Assembly (NCBI GenBank): GCA_035575035.1
Contig: DATLYH010000198.1
Span: 1 to 22,245, forward strand
Direction of reading: 5' to 3'
Length of the DNA: 22,245 nucleotides
Source: DATLYH01 sp035575035
GTDB lineage: Bacteria; Planctomycetota; Planctomycetia; Gemmatales; Gemmataceae
Every line of letters starts with the position of its first letter. The stretch's first letter is position 1. Below, piece after piece: positions 13,487 through 19,937 of this stretch. A model generated the notes under the pieces. It did no database searches, was not told the origin of the DNA, and saw only the letters and a list, made by a program, of their open reading frames with translations. Both the position numbers and the translations under genes were made by a program.

Positions 13487-14947
13487 TCACACTACTCGCA
13501 TGCTCCCCACCGTGGTCGAGCGCCGCTGCCGGCAGAAGGTCAACGGCGTGGTCACCCCCTCGCCGGTCGGCGTGGCGATGCTGAAGCTCAAGTACCCCTC
13601 GCCGCCGGCCCCCAAGCTGGCCATACTCGGCCCGTTTTGCACAAACAGCGACACATCCAGCTCGCGGCCCATCCGCGTGATCGTCTCCACGTTGCGTGAG
13701 TGGATGATTGCCGTGTGCTTGAAGCCGTGCTCGTACTTCTTGGCCAGGGCGATGGCCGTGTCCACGTCCGGACAGCGGACGAAGGGGACGAACGGCATCA
13801 TCTGCTCATGAGCGACGAAGGGATTGTGCTCGTCGGTCTCGCCGAAGAGGAGCTCCGTGTCGGCCGGGACCTTGACGCCGGCCCGCTCGGCCAGCACCGC
13901 CGCGTCCTGGCCGATCAGATCCTTGTTGACCACCAGCTTGCTGCTGGGGCCTTCCACGCCCCCCTTGCGCGCGGGCGGGGCGTCCGGCTCCGGGGCCGGT
14001 ACGAAGGCGGCCGCGGTCAGAGCGTCGATCTGGCGGCGGTCAAGGCGGACGGCTTTGTAGCGGGTCATGGCCTCCATCAACTCGTCGAAGATGGCCGCCA
14101 CAGCGAAGACTTCCTTCTCGCCGATGCAGAGCAGGTTGTTGTCGTAGCTGGCCCCCTTGATGATGCAGCGGGCGGCATTGTCGAGGTCGGCCGTCTCATC
14201 CACGACCACCGGTGGATTGCCCGGCCCAGCGACGATGGCCCGCTTCGGACTGCGCAGGGCTGCCCGTCCCACCGCGGGGCCGCCCGTCACACACAGCAGC
14301 TTGACATCGCGGTGCTGGAAGATTGCCTCGGCCGACTCCAGCGTTGGGTTGCTGATGATGGTGATCAGATTGTCGATGCCGATGGCCTCGTAGATCGCCT
14401 GATTGAATAGCTGGGTCCCCTTGCAGGCGATGCGGGCGCCGGCGGGATGGGGATTGCAGACCAGGGCGTTGCCGCCAGCCAGCATGTTGATGGCGTTGCC
14501 GACCAGTGTCGGCAGTGAGTGGGTCACCGGCGTGATCACGCCGATGACGCCGAAGGGGGCGTACTCGGTCAGGGTGATGCCGTTCTCGCCGCTGAAGGCC
14601 TCGGTGCGAAGGAACTCGACGCCGGGCGTCTTCTCGCCGACAACGCGGAGCTTGTCAATCTTGTGCTCCAGCCGGCCGATACGCGTCTCCTCGAACTCTT
14701 CACGGCCGAGCGTCTCGGCTTGTTCGATGCAGATCCGGCGGATGCAGGCGATGGCCTTGCGGCGGTCGTCCAGGCCGCGCGCCTCAAATTCCCGTTGCGC
14801 CTCAGCAGCAGCGGCGACGGCCTCGTCCACGTCGTCGAAGACGCCCCAGCGCCGGGCCCGGCCGTTGCCGGCCGGAGTGCGCCGCTTATTCATGTGGGCC
14901 AGCACTTCCTGGACGACGCTGCGAATCAGTTCCTCGGTGACTTGCAT
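13487..14947 (-). CDS. CoA-acylating aldehyde dehydrogenase (PduP/EutE type) of the microcompartment
   Basis: A 486-residue BMC-associated dehydrogenase that oxidises an aldehyde (here expected to be lactaldehyde) with NAD+ and CoA to the acyl-CoA. Catalytic Cys274 lies in SYDNNLLCIGEKEVF, the PduP/EutE signature; APFGVIGVITPVTHSLPTLV and MLAGGNALVCNPHPAG form the cofactor site; and AGPGNPPVVVDETADL is also conserved. The N-terminus MQVTEELIRSVVQEVLAHMN is an amphipathic helix joined by a Gly/Arg linker, the known encapsulation-peptide layout of PduP. A Pro/Ala-rich insertion (PAPEPDAPPARKGG) occurs near residue 320. It lies between two BMC-P genes, after a 162 bp palindrome-rich gap and before a 71 bp gap with a hairpin. 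The start fits the helix. Confidence 0.93.
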   Translation of the reverse strand: MQVTEELIRSVVQEVLAHMNKRRTPAGNGRARRWGVFDDVDEAVAAAAEAQREFEARGLDDRRKAIACIRRICIEQAETLGREEFEETRIGRLEHKIDKLRVVGEKTPGVEFLRTEAFSGENGITLTEYAPFGVIGVITPVTHSLPTLVGNAINMLAGGNALVCNPHPAGARIACKGTQLFNQAIYEAIGIDNLITIISNPTLESAEAIFQHRDVKLLCVTGGPAVGRAALRSPKRAIVAGPGNPPVVVDETADLDNAARCIIKGASYDNNLLCIGEKEVFAVAAIFDELMEAMTRYKAVRLDRRQIDALTAAAFVPAPEPDAPPARKGGVEGPSSKLVVNKDLIGQDAAVLAERAGVKVPADTELLFGETDEHNPFVAHEQMMPFVPFVRCPDVDTAIALAKKYEHGFKHTAIIHSRNVETITRMGRELDVSLFVQNGPSMASLGAGGEGYLSFSIATPTGEGVTTPLTFCRQRRSTTVGSMRVV

Positions 14948-14975
14948 GGCGTGGTTCCCGAATAAGCCGCGCCTC

Positions 14976-15115
14976 GGTTAGCCGCTCGCCCCCTCACCCC
15001 TTACCCCCTCTCCCCCTCCAAGGGTGAGAAGGGAGTTCTCTCTTCTTCCCTCTCTTCCCCTCCAAGGGGGAGAGGAGGCGAGCGCGCCCACGTCTGCTTC
15101 GCGGTGCGGCTAACC
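14976..15115. repeat. Palindrome-rich intercistronic element (BMC-P to dehydrogenase gap)
   Basis: The outer arms GGTTAGCCGC (14976-14985) and GCGGCTAACC (15106-15115) are exact complements, and the right arm overlaps the stop codon of the BMC-P gene. Inside lie two pyrimidine/purine hairpins around CCCCTCCAAGGG-type centres: CTCACCC facing GGGTGAG (roughly 14994-15028) and CTCTTCCCC facing GGGGGAGAG (roughly 15052-15074). Related CCCCTCTCC/GGAGAGG sequence occurs in the gap at 17030-17070, so this is a repeated intergenic family, not a one-off. Confidence 0.75.
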
Positions 15116-15424
15116 GGATCGCGCGGAAAAAATGGTTCGGTTCTCGACGTTGACGCTGTCCACGATACCGATGATGGTGGCGTCCACCGGCAGCTTCTCC
15201 GTCTCGGGCGTCAGGCGGGCGCTGGAGCCCTGGACGATCAACACCATCTCTCCCTGCCCTGCTCCGACTGTATCAACACAAACAAAGGTCCGACCGGTGC
15301 CGACCAGCCGATCGCGCTGGGCCGGATCGACCCGCAGCGGCTCGACTGTCAGCAGCTTGCGGCCGGTCATCGAAGCGACCTTCTGCGTCGCAATCACGCT
15401 GCCGGTGACTTTGGCCAGGAACAT
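15110..15424 (-). CDS. BMC-P shell vertex protein (EutN/CcmL family), first copy
   Basis: A 104-residue pentameric vertex protein and the most canonical of the three copies: MFLAKVTGSVIATQKVASMTGRKLLTVEPL, then VCVDTVGAGQGEMVLIVQGSSAR and the closing PVDATIIGIVDSVNVENR. All three blocks match EutN/CcmL closely. The gene starts 22 bp after ackA ends. Its stop codon is part of the outer palindrome of the downstream gap. In the shell, pentamers cap the vertices while the two BMC-H proteins tile the facets. Confidence 0.94.
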   Translation of the reverse strand: MFLAKVTGSVIATQKVASMTGRKLLTVEPLRVDPAQRDRLVGTGRTFVCVDTVGAGQGEMVLIVQGSSARLTPETEKLPVDATIIGIVDSVNVENRTIFSARSG

Positions 15425-15446
15425 GACCCCCTCACTCGGTCCTTCT

Positions 15447-16637
15447 TCACTTGCCCGATTCCAGCAGGGCCTTTGCCTGCCGGGCTACAATCAGCTCCTC
15501 GTTGGTCGGCATGATCCAGAGCTGCACCCGGCTGGTGGGCGCGTGGATCGGCACCTCTCCCTTTGCCGCGGCGTTGCGGACCGGGTCGAGGATGATGCCG
15601 AACCAGTCGAGGTCGGCGCAGACGGCCGCCCGCATCGCTGCCGAGTTTTCGCCGATGCCGCCGGTGAAGACGATGGCGTCGGCCCCGTTCAACAGCAGCA
15701 GGTAAGCCCCCAGGTAATGCCGGACCGAGGCGACGAACACGTCCAGCGCCAGCCGAGCCCGCAGGTTGCCGGCCGCGGCCGCCGCCTCAATGTCGCGCAG
15801 GTCCCGGCCTGCTCCGCTCAGTCCCTCCAGGCCCGAACGGTTGGCCAGGTCGTCCAGCAGCTGTTCCAGCGTCTTGCCGGTGGCTCGCATCAACACCGGC
15901 AGGGCGAAGGGGTCGAAGTCGCCGACACGGTTGTTGTGCGGCAGTCCGGTCTGTGGACTCATGCCGAGACTGTTGGCCATCGACTTGCCGCCCCGGATGG
16001 CGCACAGCGAGCTGCTGCCGCCGAGGTGGCAGGAGATGACCTTGGCCGCCGGGTTGCCCAGCAGCTGGCTAGTGCGCTCGGCGATGTAGCGGTGGCTGGC
16101 CCCGTGGAAGCCCCAGCGCTTGATGCCGTGCTGCTCGGCCCACTCCAGCGGCACCGCATACAGCCGCTGCGCCGGCGCCACCGACTCATGAAAGCCGGTC
16201 TCGAACGCGGCCACCAGTGGGATCTGCGGCAGTTCGCTGGCCAGCAGGCGCATGGCCCGCACATAGGGCGGGTTGTGCGCCGGAGCAACATCGTTGTACG
16301 CCTCCATCGCCGCCAGTACCCGGTCGTCGACACGGTGAACGCCGGTCAGCCCCTGGGCGTGGACCGCCTTGAAGCCGATGGCCGCCAGTTCGGACGGATC
16401 CTTCAGACAGCCTACTCGCGGATCGGACAGCTGCTTGAGACATAGCCGCACCGCCGCCGCATGGTCGGGGGCCGCTAGAGTTGCCTCGTCGCGCACCGGG
16501 CCGGCCTCGACGTAGCAGCGGGCGCGGTCGGAACCGATGCGCTCGACACCGCCCCGCGCCAGGACGCGCTCGTCTGTCATGTCGAACAGACGGTACTTGA
16601 AGCTGGTGCTGCCCAGGTTAGCAACGAGGATCTTCAT
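15447..16637 (-). CDS. ackA: Acetate/propionate-type kinase AckA
   Basis: A 396-residue acyl kinase that converts an acyl phosphate plus ADP into the acid plus ATP. MKILVANLGSTSFKYRLFD is the N-terminal ASKHA motif; GFHGASHRYIAER carries the catalytic His; VISCHLGGSSSLCAIRGGKS is the phosphate loop; FTGGIGENSAAMRAAVCADL is the C-terminal nucleotide motif. It pairs with PduL to recover ATP from the acyl-CoA made inside the shell. I start it at 16637 (coding-strand GGGGAG upstream, conserved KILVxNxGS start); the longer frame from 16664 runs through an intergenic palindrome. No N- or C-terminal tag is evident, so it may act outside the shell, as is usual for the BMC acyl kinase. Confidence 0.94.
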   Translation of the reverse strand: MKILVANLGSTSFKYRLFDMTDERVLARGGVERIGSDRARCYVEAGPVRDEATLAAPDHAAAVRLCLKQLSDPRVGCLKDPSELAAIGFKAVHAQGLTGVHRVDDRVLAAMEAYNDVAPAHNPPYVRAMRLLASELPQIPLVAAFETGFHESVAPAQRLYAVPLEWAEQHGIKRWGFHGASHRYIAERTSQLLGNPAAKVISCHLGGSSSLCAIRGGKSMANSLGMSPQTGLPHNNRVGDFDPFALPVLMRATGKTLEQLLDDLANRSGLEGLSGAGRDLRDIEAAAAAGNLRARLALDVFVASVRHYLGAYLLLLNGADAIVFTGGIGENSAAMRAAVCADLDWFGIILDPVRNAAAKGEVPIHAPTSRVQLWIMPTNEELIVARQAKALLESGK

Positions 16638-16649
16638 GGAGCTCCCCAA

Positions 16650-16673
16650 GCCCACCGGTTGCAACCGATGGGC
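16650..16673. repeat. 24-bp near-perfect palindrome upstream of ackA
   Basis: GCCCACCGGTTG (16650-16661) and CAACCGATGGGC (16662-16673) match as reverse complements at 11 of 12 positions with no loop. It lies in the 48 bp gap between the second BMC-H gene and ackA, just upstream of the ackA ribosome binding site (GGGGAG). It could be a mobile-repeat trace or a dyad protein-binding site. Confidence 0.7.
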
Positions 16674-16685
16674 CTGGCTCCCTGC

Positions 16686-16985
16686 TTACCGGCCGAGGAA
16701 CGTCTCCAATACCGACTCTTCCGGTCGGGGGATGACATGGGCGCTGACCAACTCGCCATTGGCGCTGGCGGCAGCGGCGCCGGCATCGACAGCGGCCCGG
16801 ACCGAGCCGACATCGCCGCGGACAAACGTGGTCACGTAAGCGCCGCCGATCTGCACCTGGCCGGCCAGAGTGACATTGGCCGCCTTGCACATCGCGTCGG
16901 TCGCCGCGATGGTCGCAATCAGGCCCTTGGTCTCGATCAGGCCGAGGGCCTCGTTGTTGCTGCCGTTTCGCATGTTGTTCGCCAT
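16686..16985 (-). CDS. BMC-H hexameric shell protein, second copy
   Basis: A 99-residue single BMC-domain protein that forms hexamers on the shell facets. EALGLIETKGLIATIAATDAM is the canonical start of the fold, VTLAGQVQIGGAYVTTFVRGDVGSVRAAVDAG is the pore strand and helix, and VSAHVIPRPEESVLETFL is the end. The pore loop reads IGGAY where PduA-like proteins have KIGSGL, so the pore lining differs from the neighbouring paralogue. The first 11 residues (ANNMRNGSNN) extend before the domain. I start it at 16985, with AGGAGA upstream on the coding strand; the longer frame from 17099 translates an intergenic hairpin. It comes 110 bp after the first BMC-H gene. Confidence 0.93.
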   Translation of the reverse strand: MANNMRNGSNNEALGLIETKGLIATIAATDAMCKAANVTLAGQVQIGGAYVTTFVRGDVGSVRAAVDAGAAAASANGELVSAHVIPRPEESVLETFLGR

Positions 16986-17019
16986 AATCGGATTCTCCTG
17001 AGAAAGCGTGCTCGTCCCC

Positions 17020-17083
17020 ACATCTCTACCCCTCTCCCCCGCGGCAGGAGGAGAGGAGTGGGGTGAGAGGGGCTCGCGGCTAA
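17020..17083. repeat. Palindromic CCCCTCTCC element between the two BMC-H genes
   Basis: CCCCTCTCC (around 17031-17039) faces GGAGAGG (around 17050-17057), and an outer CCCCAC (around 17016-17021) faces GTGGGG (around 17059-17064), giving an interrupted stem. It ends in GCGGCTAA (17076-17083), also found next to the hairpins at 13433-13476 and 14976-15115. Confidence 0.6.
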
Positions 17084-17095
17084 TAAACGAATGGT

Positions 17096-17416
17096 TCAAC
17101 TGACACCAGCCGGCTGAGCGGCCTGCTTCTTCCCGGCCACCGGCAACACGGCGCCGAGGTCCTCGTGCGGCCGCGGGATGACCTGCACGCCGATGACCTC
17201 GCCGACGCGGCTGGCAGCAGCGGCGCCGGCATCGACGGCGGCCTTGACCGCCGCCACGTCGCCGACGACGAAACTGGTCACCAGACCGCTGCCGATCTTC
17301 TGCCAGCCGATCAGCGTCACGTTGGCCGCCTTCAGCATGGCATCGCTCGCCTCGATCAACGCTACTAGGCCCTTGGTCTCGATCATGCCCAGGGCCTCCA
17401 TGTGAGTACCTGCCAT
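17096..17416 (-). CDS. BMC-H hexameric shell protein, first copy
   Basis: A 106-residue BMC-domain protein close to PduA. MEALGMIETKGLVALIEASDAMLKAANVTL is the fold start, WQKIGSGLVTSFVVGDVAAVKAAVDAG contains the PduA-type pore loop KIGSGL, and VIGVQVIPRPHEDLGAVLP is the canonical end, followed by a short Lys/Gln/Ala tail. Hexamers tile the shell and pass small polar substrates. The start at 17416 (MAGTHMEALG) has GGGAG about 10 bases upstream on the coding strand; a TTG at 17452 would add 12 residues and is less likely. It lies 98 bp after pduL, with a 23-bp hairpin in the gap. It shares ALG-IETKGL and GDV-VAAVDAGAAAAS blocks with the next gene, so the two are an old tandem duplication. Confidence 0.95.
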   Translation of the reverse strand: MAGTHMEALGMIETKGLVALIEASDAMLKAANVTLIGWQKIGSGLVTSFVVGDVAAVKAAVDAGAAAASRVGEVIGVQVIPRPHEDLGAVLPVAGKKQAAQPAGVS

Positions 17417-17456
17417 TGTCGGTTCACTCCCGTAAAAGAATGAGTTGCCCAACCAA

Positions 17457-17510
17457 CCCGCCCTGAGCGCCCGCGAGGGCGCTCCGCCCCTCGCGGGCGC
17501 TCAGGGCGGG
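17457..17510. repeat. Perfect 23-bp intercistronic hairpin between pduL and the first BMC-H gene
   Basis: The left arm 17457-17479 begins CCCGCCCTGAGCGCCCGCGA; the right arm 17488-17510 is its exact complement and ends GCGCTCAGGGCGGG. The loop is 8 bases. No T-run follows on the minus strand. Such a stable stem between an enzyme gene and the shell gene next to it could protect one message end or adjust shell-to-enzyme stoichiometry. Confidence 0.92.
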
Positions 17511-17514
17511 TAAG

Positions 17515-18195
17515 TTACTTGAATAACTCCACCTTCGTGGCATGCGGCAGATCAACCGCGTTGCCCTCGTCGGTGTCGAGATGGACTTCTAATTTGGCGC
17601 CCGGCGCCACGCGCACCAGGAGGTCTTCCAGCACCGCCGAGCAGCTGCTCTTAACCCGCAGGTGCATCCGGTCGCCGTCCTTGACGCCGTAGTAGGCCGC
17701 GTCCGCCGGTCCCATGTGGACATGCCGCTCGTGGCGGATGACGCCGCGCGGCAGCTCGATCATCCCGGCCGGGCCGAGCAGGTAGCAGCCGGGGCTGTCG
17801 CGGTGATCGCCGCTTCGGCGGACCGGCACGTCCAGGCCCAGGGAGATGGCGTCGGTGAAGGCCAGCTCTACCTGGCTGTAGTCACGACACGGGCCGAGAA
17901 TGCGCAGGTTCGGAATCATCCGGTGCCGCGGGCCGATGATCGTCACCGTCTCCTCTGCCGCGAAGAAGCCGTCCTGGTAGAGCGGCTTGTAAACGTGCAG
18001 CTGATGGCCCTTGCCGAAAAGCCGCTCCAGGTCTTGCTGTGTCAGGTGGCAGTGGCGTGCCGAGATGTTCACCACCAGCCGGGGAGGCGCTGCCCGGCCG
18101 TCCGCCGCTGCCCGCCCGTTGCCGCCTAGGTGGCGGCTGAGAGCGTCGCGCACCAAGCGCTCCACAACCGATCGATCAATGGTGAGCGTGCTCAT
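17515..18195 (-). CDS. pduL: PduL-type phosphotransacylase of the microcompartment
   Basis: A 226-residue PduL (PTAC) enzyme that exchanges CoA for phosphate on an acyl group, recycling CoA inside the shell. Three metal/active-site blocks are visible: VVNISARHCHLTQQDLERLF, the IRHERHVHMGPADAAYYGV block, and EVHLDTDEGNAV near the end. GPCRDYSQVELAFTDAISLG and SPGCYLLGPAGMIEL complete the signature. The N-terminus TIDRSVVERLVRDALSRHL is an amphipathic helix followed by a Gly/Ala/Arg linker, an encapsulation-peptide layout. The ATG overlaps the stop of the DeoR gene (ATGA at 18192-18195), so translation is coupled to the regulator. The product feeds AckA. Confidence 0.94.
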   Translation of the reverse strand: MSTLTIDRSVVERLVRDALSRHLGGNGRAAADGRAAPPRLVVNISARHCHLTQQDLERLFGKGHQLHVYKPLYQDGFFAAEETVTIIGPRHRMIPNLRILGPCRDYSQVELAFTDAISLGLDVPVRRSGDHRDSPGCYLLGPAGMIELPRGVIRHERHVHMGPADAAYYGVKDGDRMHLRVKSSCSAVLEDLLVRVAPGAKLEVHLDTDEGNAVDLPHATKVELFK

Positions 18196-19010
18196 GTGTG
18201 AACCCCATCGGCGCCGCTATCCCTCGGTTCGCCGGCGGTGTTGTTCCCCGGTTCGCTGGCGATGATGAGTCGGGGGCCGGCGTTTTCCACGAGTTGACGC
18301 TGCTCCGGCGTAAGGCCATCGTCAACGATCAGGGTGTCAATCGTGGACAGTTTGCAAAGGAAGGCGAGACCGTGCCGGCCAATCTTGGTGTGGTCCGCGA
18401 CGACCACGACCTCTTCGGCGCAGCGCATCATGCGGCGTTCAGTCTCGACCAGCAGCATGTTGCTGTTGAACAGCCCCTTGGCCGTGATGCCGGCCACGCT
18501 CAAGATGGTTTGGTGAACATGAATGTTTTCGAGGGCGCGAATCGTCAGCGGTCCAAGGACCACCCCCGCACTGGGATAAAGAGAGCCCCCGAGGAAGACC
18601 AGCTGGGTTTCGCGCGTGCTGCTGAGGAGGGTGGCGATGGGGAGGCTGTTGGTGACCACCTGCACCGGCCGGCCGGCCAGGAACCGCGCCACCTCCAGCG
18701 TCGTGGTGCCTCCATCCAAGAGGACTGTATCGCCATTGCGGATGCGGCTCGCCGCGACCCGGGCAACCCGGATTTTTTCGCTCGTTTGGCTGTGAGCGCG
18801 TTCCTCAAGGCTGGGGAGCGTGGCGTTCTCTCCCGTGTACATCGCCCCGCCGTGGATGCGCTTCAGCACCCCGTAATCCCGCCAGTAGTTCAAGTCCCGG
18901 CGGGCGGTCGCTTCGGAAACCCGAAGTTCGCGAGCCAAGTCCGCCAGCGAGATGAACCCGCGACGGCTCACCAGGTCGAGCAATTGTTTGCGGCGTTCTT
19001 CGATGAGCAC
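18192..19010 (-). CDS. DeoR-family transcriptional regulator of the BMC operon
   Basis: A 272-residue DeoR regulator. Residues about 5-57 (RRKQLLDLVSRRGFISLADL, then LRVSEATARRDLNYWRDYGV and LKRIHGGAM) are the winged helix, including the highly conserved SEATxRRDL recognition helix. The C-terminal DeoRC sensor domain has LLDGGTTTLEVARFL, VTNSLPIATLLS, LVFLGGSLYPSAGVVLG, and VVVADHTKIGRHG, which in this family bind phosphorylated sugars. It is the first gene of the operon, so it is probably autoregulated and responds to a pathway phosphosugar. The tail after about residue 250 is Asp/Gly-rich and less conserved. The start at 19010 (LIEERRKQLLDLV) is the family's usual start, 50 or so bases from the predicted transcription start. 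Confidence 0.93.
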   Translation of the reverse strand: MLIEERRKQLLDLVSRRGFISLADLARELRVSEATARRDLNYWRDYGVLKRIHGGAMYTGENATLPSLEERAHSQTSEKIRVARVAASRIRNGDTVLLDGGTTTLEVARFLAGRPVQVVTNSLPIATLLSSTRETQLVFLGGSLYPSAGVVLGPLTIRALENIHVHQTILSVAGITAKGLFNSNMLLVETERRMMRCAEEVVVVADHTKIGRHGLAFLCKLSTIDTLIVDDGLTPEQRQLVENAGPRLIIASEPGNNTAGEPRDSGADGVHT

Positions 19011-19035
19011 TGGAAGATCCTGCCAACTTATGTCA

Positions 19036-19077
19036 GCATATATCTACCACTACCTGGCAAGTTTCGATAATATATGC
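19036..19077. promoter_or_regulatory. Candidate DeoR operator: 8-bp inverted repeat over the BMC promoter
   Basis: GCATATAT (19036-19043) and ATATATGC (19070-19077) are exact reverse complements with 26 bases between them (about 34 bp centre to centre). The right arm covers the -10 box of the minus-strand promoter. A pair of imperfect repeats, TGCCAACTTA (19021-19030) and TGGCAAGTTT (about 19055-19064), lies nearby. This AT-rich island in GC-rich DNA is a natural place for the regulator to bind; binding is inferred. Confidence 0.5.
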
Positions 19078-19098
19078 AGGTAAATTTGACTTTGTCAA
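19069..19098 (-). promoter_or_regulatory. Sigma70-type promoter for the DeoR-BMC operon
   Basis: On the minus strand, TTGACA (19093-19098) is a perfect -35 box and TATATT (19069-19074) a 5-of-6 -10 box, with an 18-base spacer. Transcription would begin near 19062, giving a leader of about 50 bases before the DeoR ATG at 19010. No other promoter of this quality was seen further into the operon. Confidence 0.75.
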
Positions 19099-19931
19099 CA
19101 GAAGAATCTGAAAAAAATTTGTCACCTCAAATTCCCATACCGAACGTGCTTCCTGTTCCTGACTGGCGGCTCCCCCCGGGTGTCAACCGCGGCCTGTGGG
19201 ATTACCTGCACGATCCGACCGTCGCGCGTGGCTACGACGCCGGCTTGGCGCACTCGTCGCTGGTTGCCGTGGATCAGGCCTTTGCCCGCCGCCACTTCGA
19301 CCGGCCCGGGCGGTTGATCGACCTCGGCTGCGGCACGGGCCGGCTGCTGGTCCCCTTTGCGCAGCGGGGCTACTGGGTGGTGGGCATCGATCTATCCGAG
19401 GAAATGCTGCGGGTGGCCGGGGAGAAGGCGGTTGCCGCCGGCGTGGCTGTCCATCGGTTGAAGATGAACCTGGTTGAGCTGGACGCGCTCGCCGACGGCA
19501 GCTTCGACTACGCCGCCTGCTTGTTCAGCACCCTGGGCATGGTGAATGGTGCGGCCGAGCGACGGCGCGTGGTCGGACACGCCTATCGGCTACTGCGGCC
19601 GGGCGGCAAGTTCATCCTGCACGTCCATAATCGCTGGTTCAATTTCTGGGACCCGCAGGGGCGGCGCTGGCTGGCCTGGGATATGCTGCGTGGGTTGGCG
19701 GGAGATCCGGCGACCGGCGACTGGCAGCAGCCCGTTCACCAGGGAATCGCTGGTCTGACCCTGCACCTGTTCACCCGCCGCGAGGTGGTCCGGTTGCTGC
19801 GGCAAGCCGGCTTTCGGATCATCGAAGTGATGCCGGTCAGCCTGCGGCCAGATGGCCGCCTGATCGGCCGATGGTGGTTCGGCTGGCTGCGGGCCTACGG
19901 CTATCTGCTGGCGGCCCAGCGGCCGGATTGA
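19074..19931 (+). CDS. Class I SAM-dependent methyltransferase
   Basis: A protein of up to 285 residues. LIDLGCGTGRLLVPFAQRGY (81-100) is the SAM-binding motif I, with Asp106 (GIDLSEEML) as the acidic ribose contact; FDYAACLFSTLGMV and YRLLRPGGKFILHVHNRWFN follow as the later motifs. The C-terminus (LFTRREVVRLLRQAGFRIIE) is a usual closing element. Substrate is unknown. The start is uncertain. The ATG at 19074 lies in the -10 box of the divergent BMC promoter, lacks a ribosome binding site, and its first 24 codons are AT-rich, unlike the rest. A GTG at 19146 just before LPVPDWRLPPGVNRG is a reasonable alternative. It ends 6 bases before the convergent glycosyltransferase gene. Confidence 0.85.
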   Translation: MQVNLTLSTEESEKNLSPQIPIPNVLPVPDWRLPPGVNRGLWDYLHDPTVARGYDAGLAHSSLVAVDQAFARRHFDRPGRLIDLGCGTGRLLVPFAQRGYWVVGIDLSEEMLRVAGEKAVAAGVAVHRLKMNLVELDALADGSFDYAACLFSTLGMVNGAAERRRVVGHAYRLLRPGGKFILHVHNRWFNFWDPQGRRWLAWDMLRGLAGDPATGDWQQPVHQGIAGLTLHLFTRREVVRLLRQAGFRIIEVMPVSLRPDGRLIGRWWFGWLRAYGYLLAAQRPD

Positions 19932-19937
19932 GGAAAG

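Noticed and set aside
15132..16445. Plus-strand 437-codon frame opposite ackA
   Set aside because: Antisense shadow of the acyl kinase and BMC-P genes; rich in Arg, Gln and Val as expected for reverse-frame GC-rich DNA.
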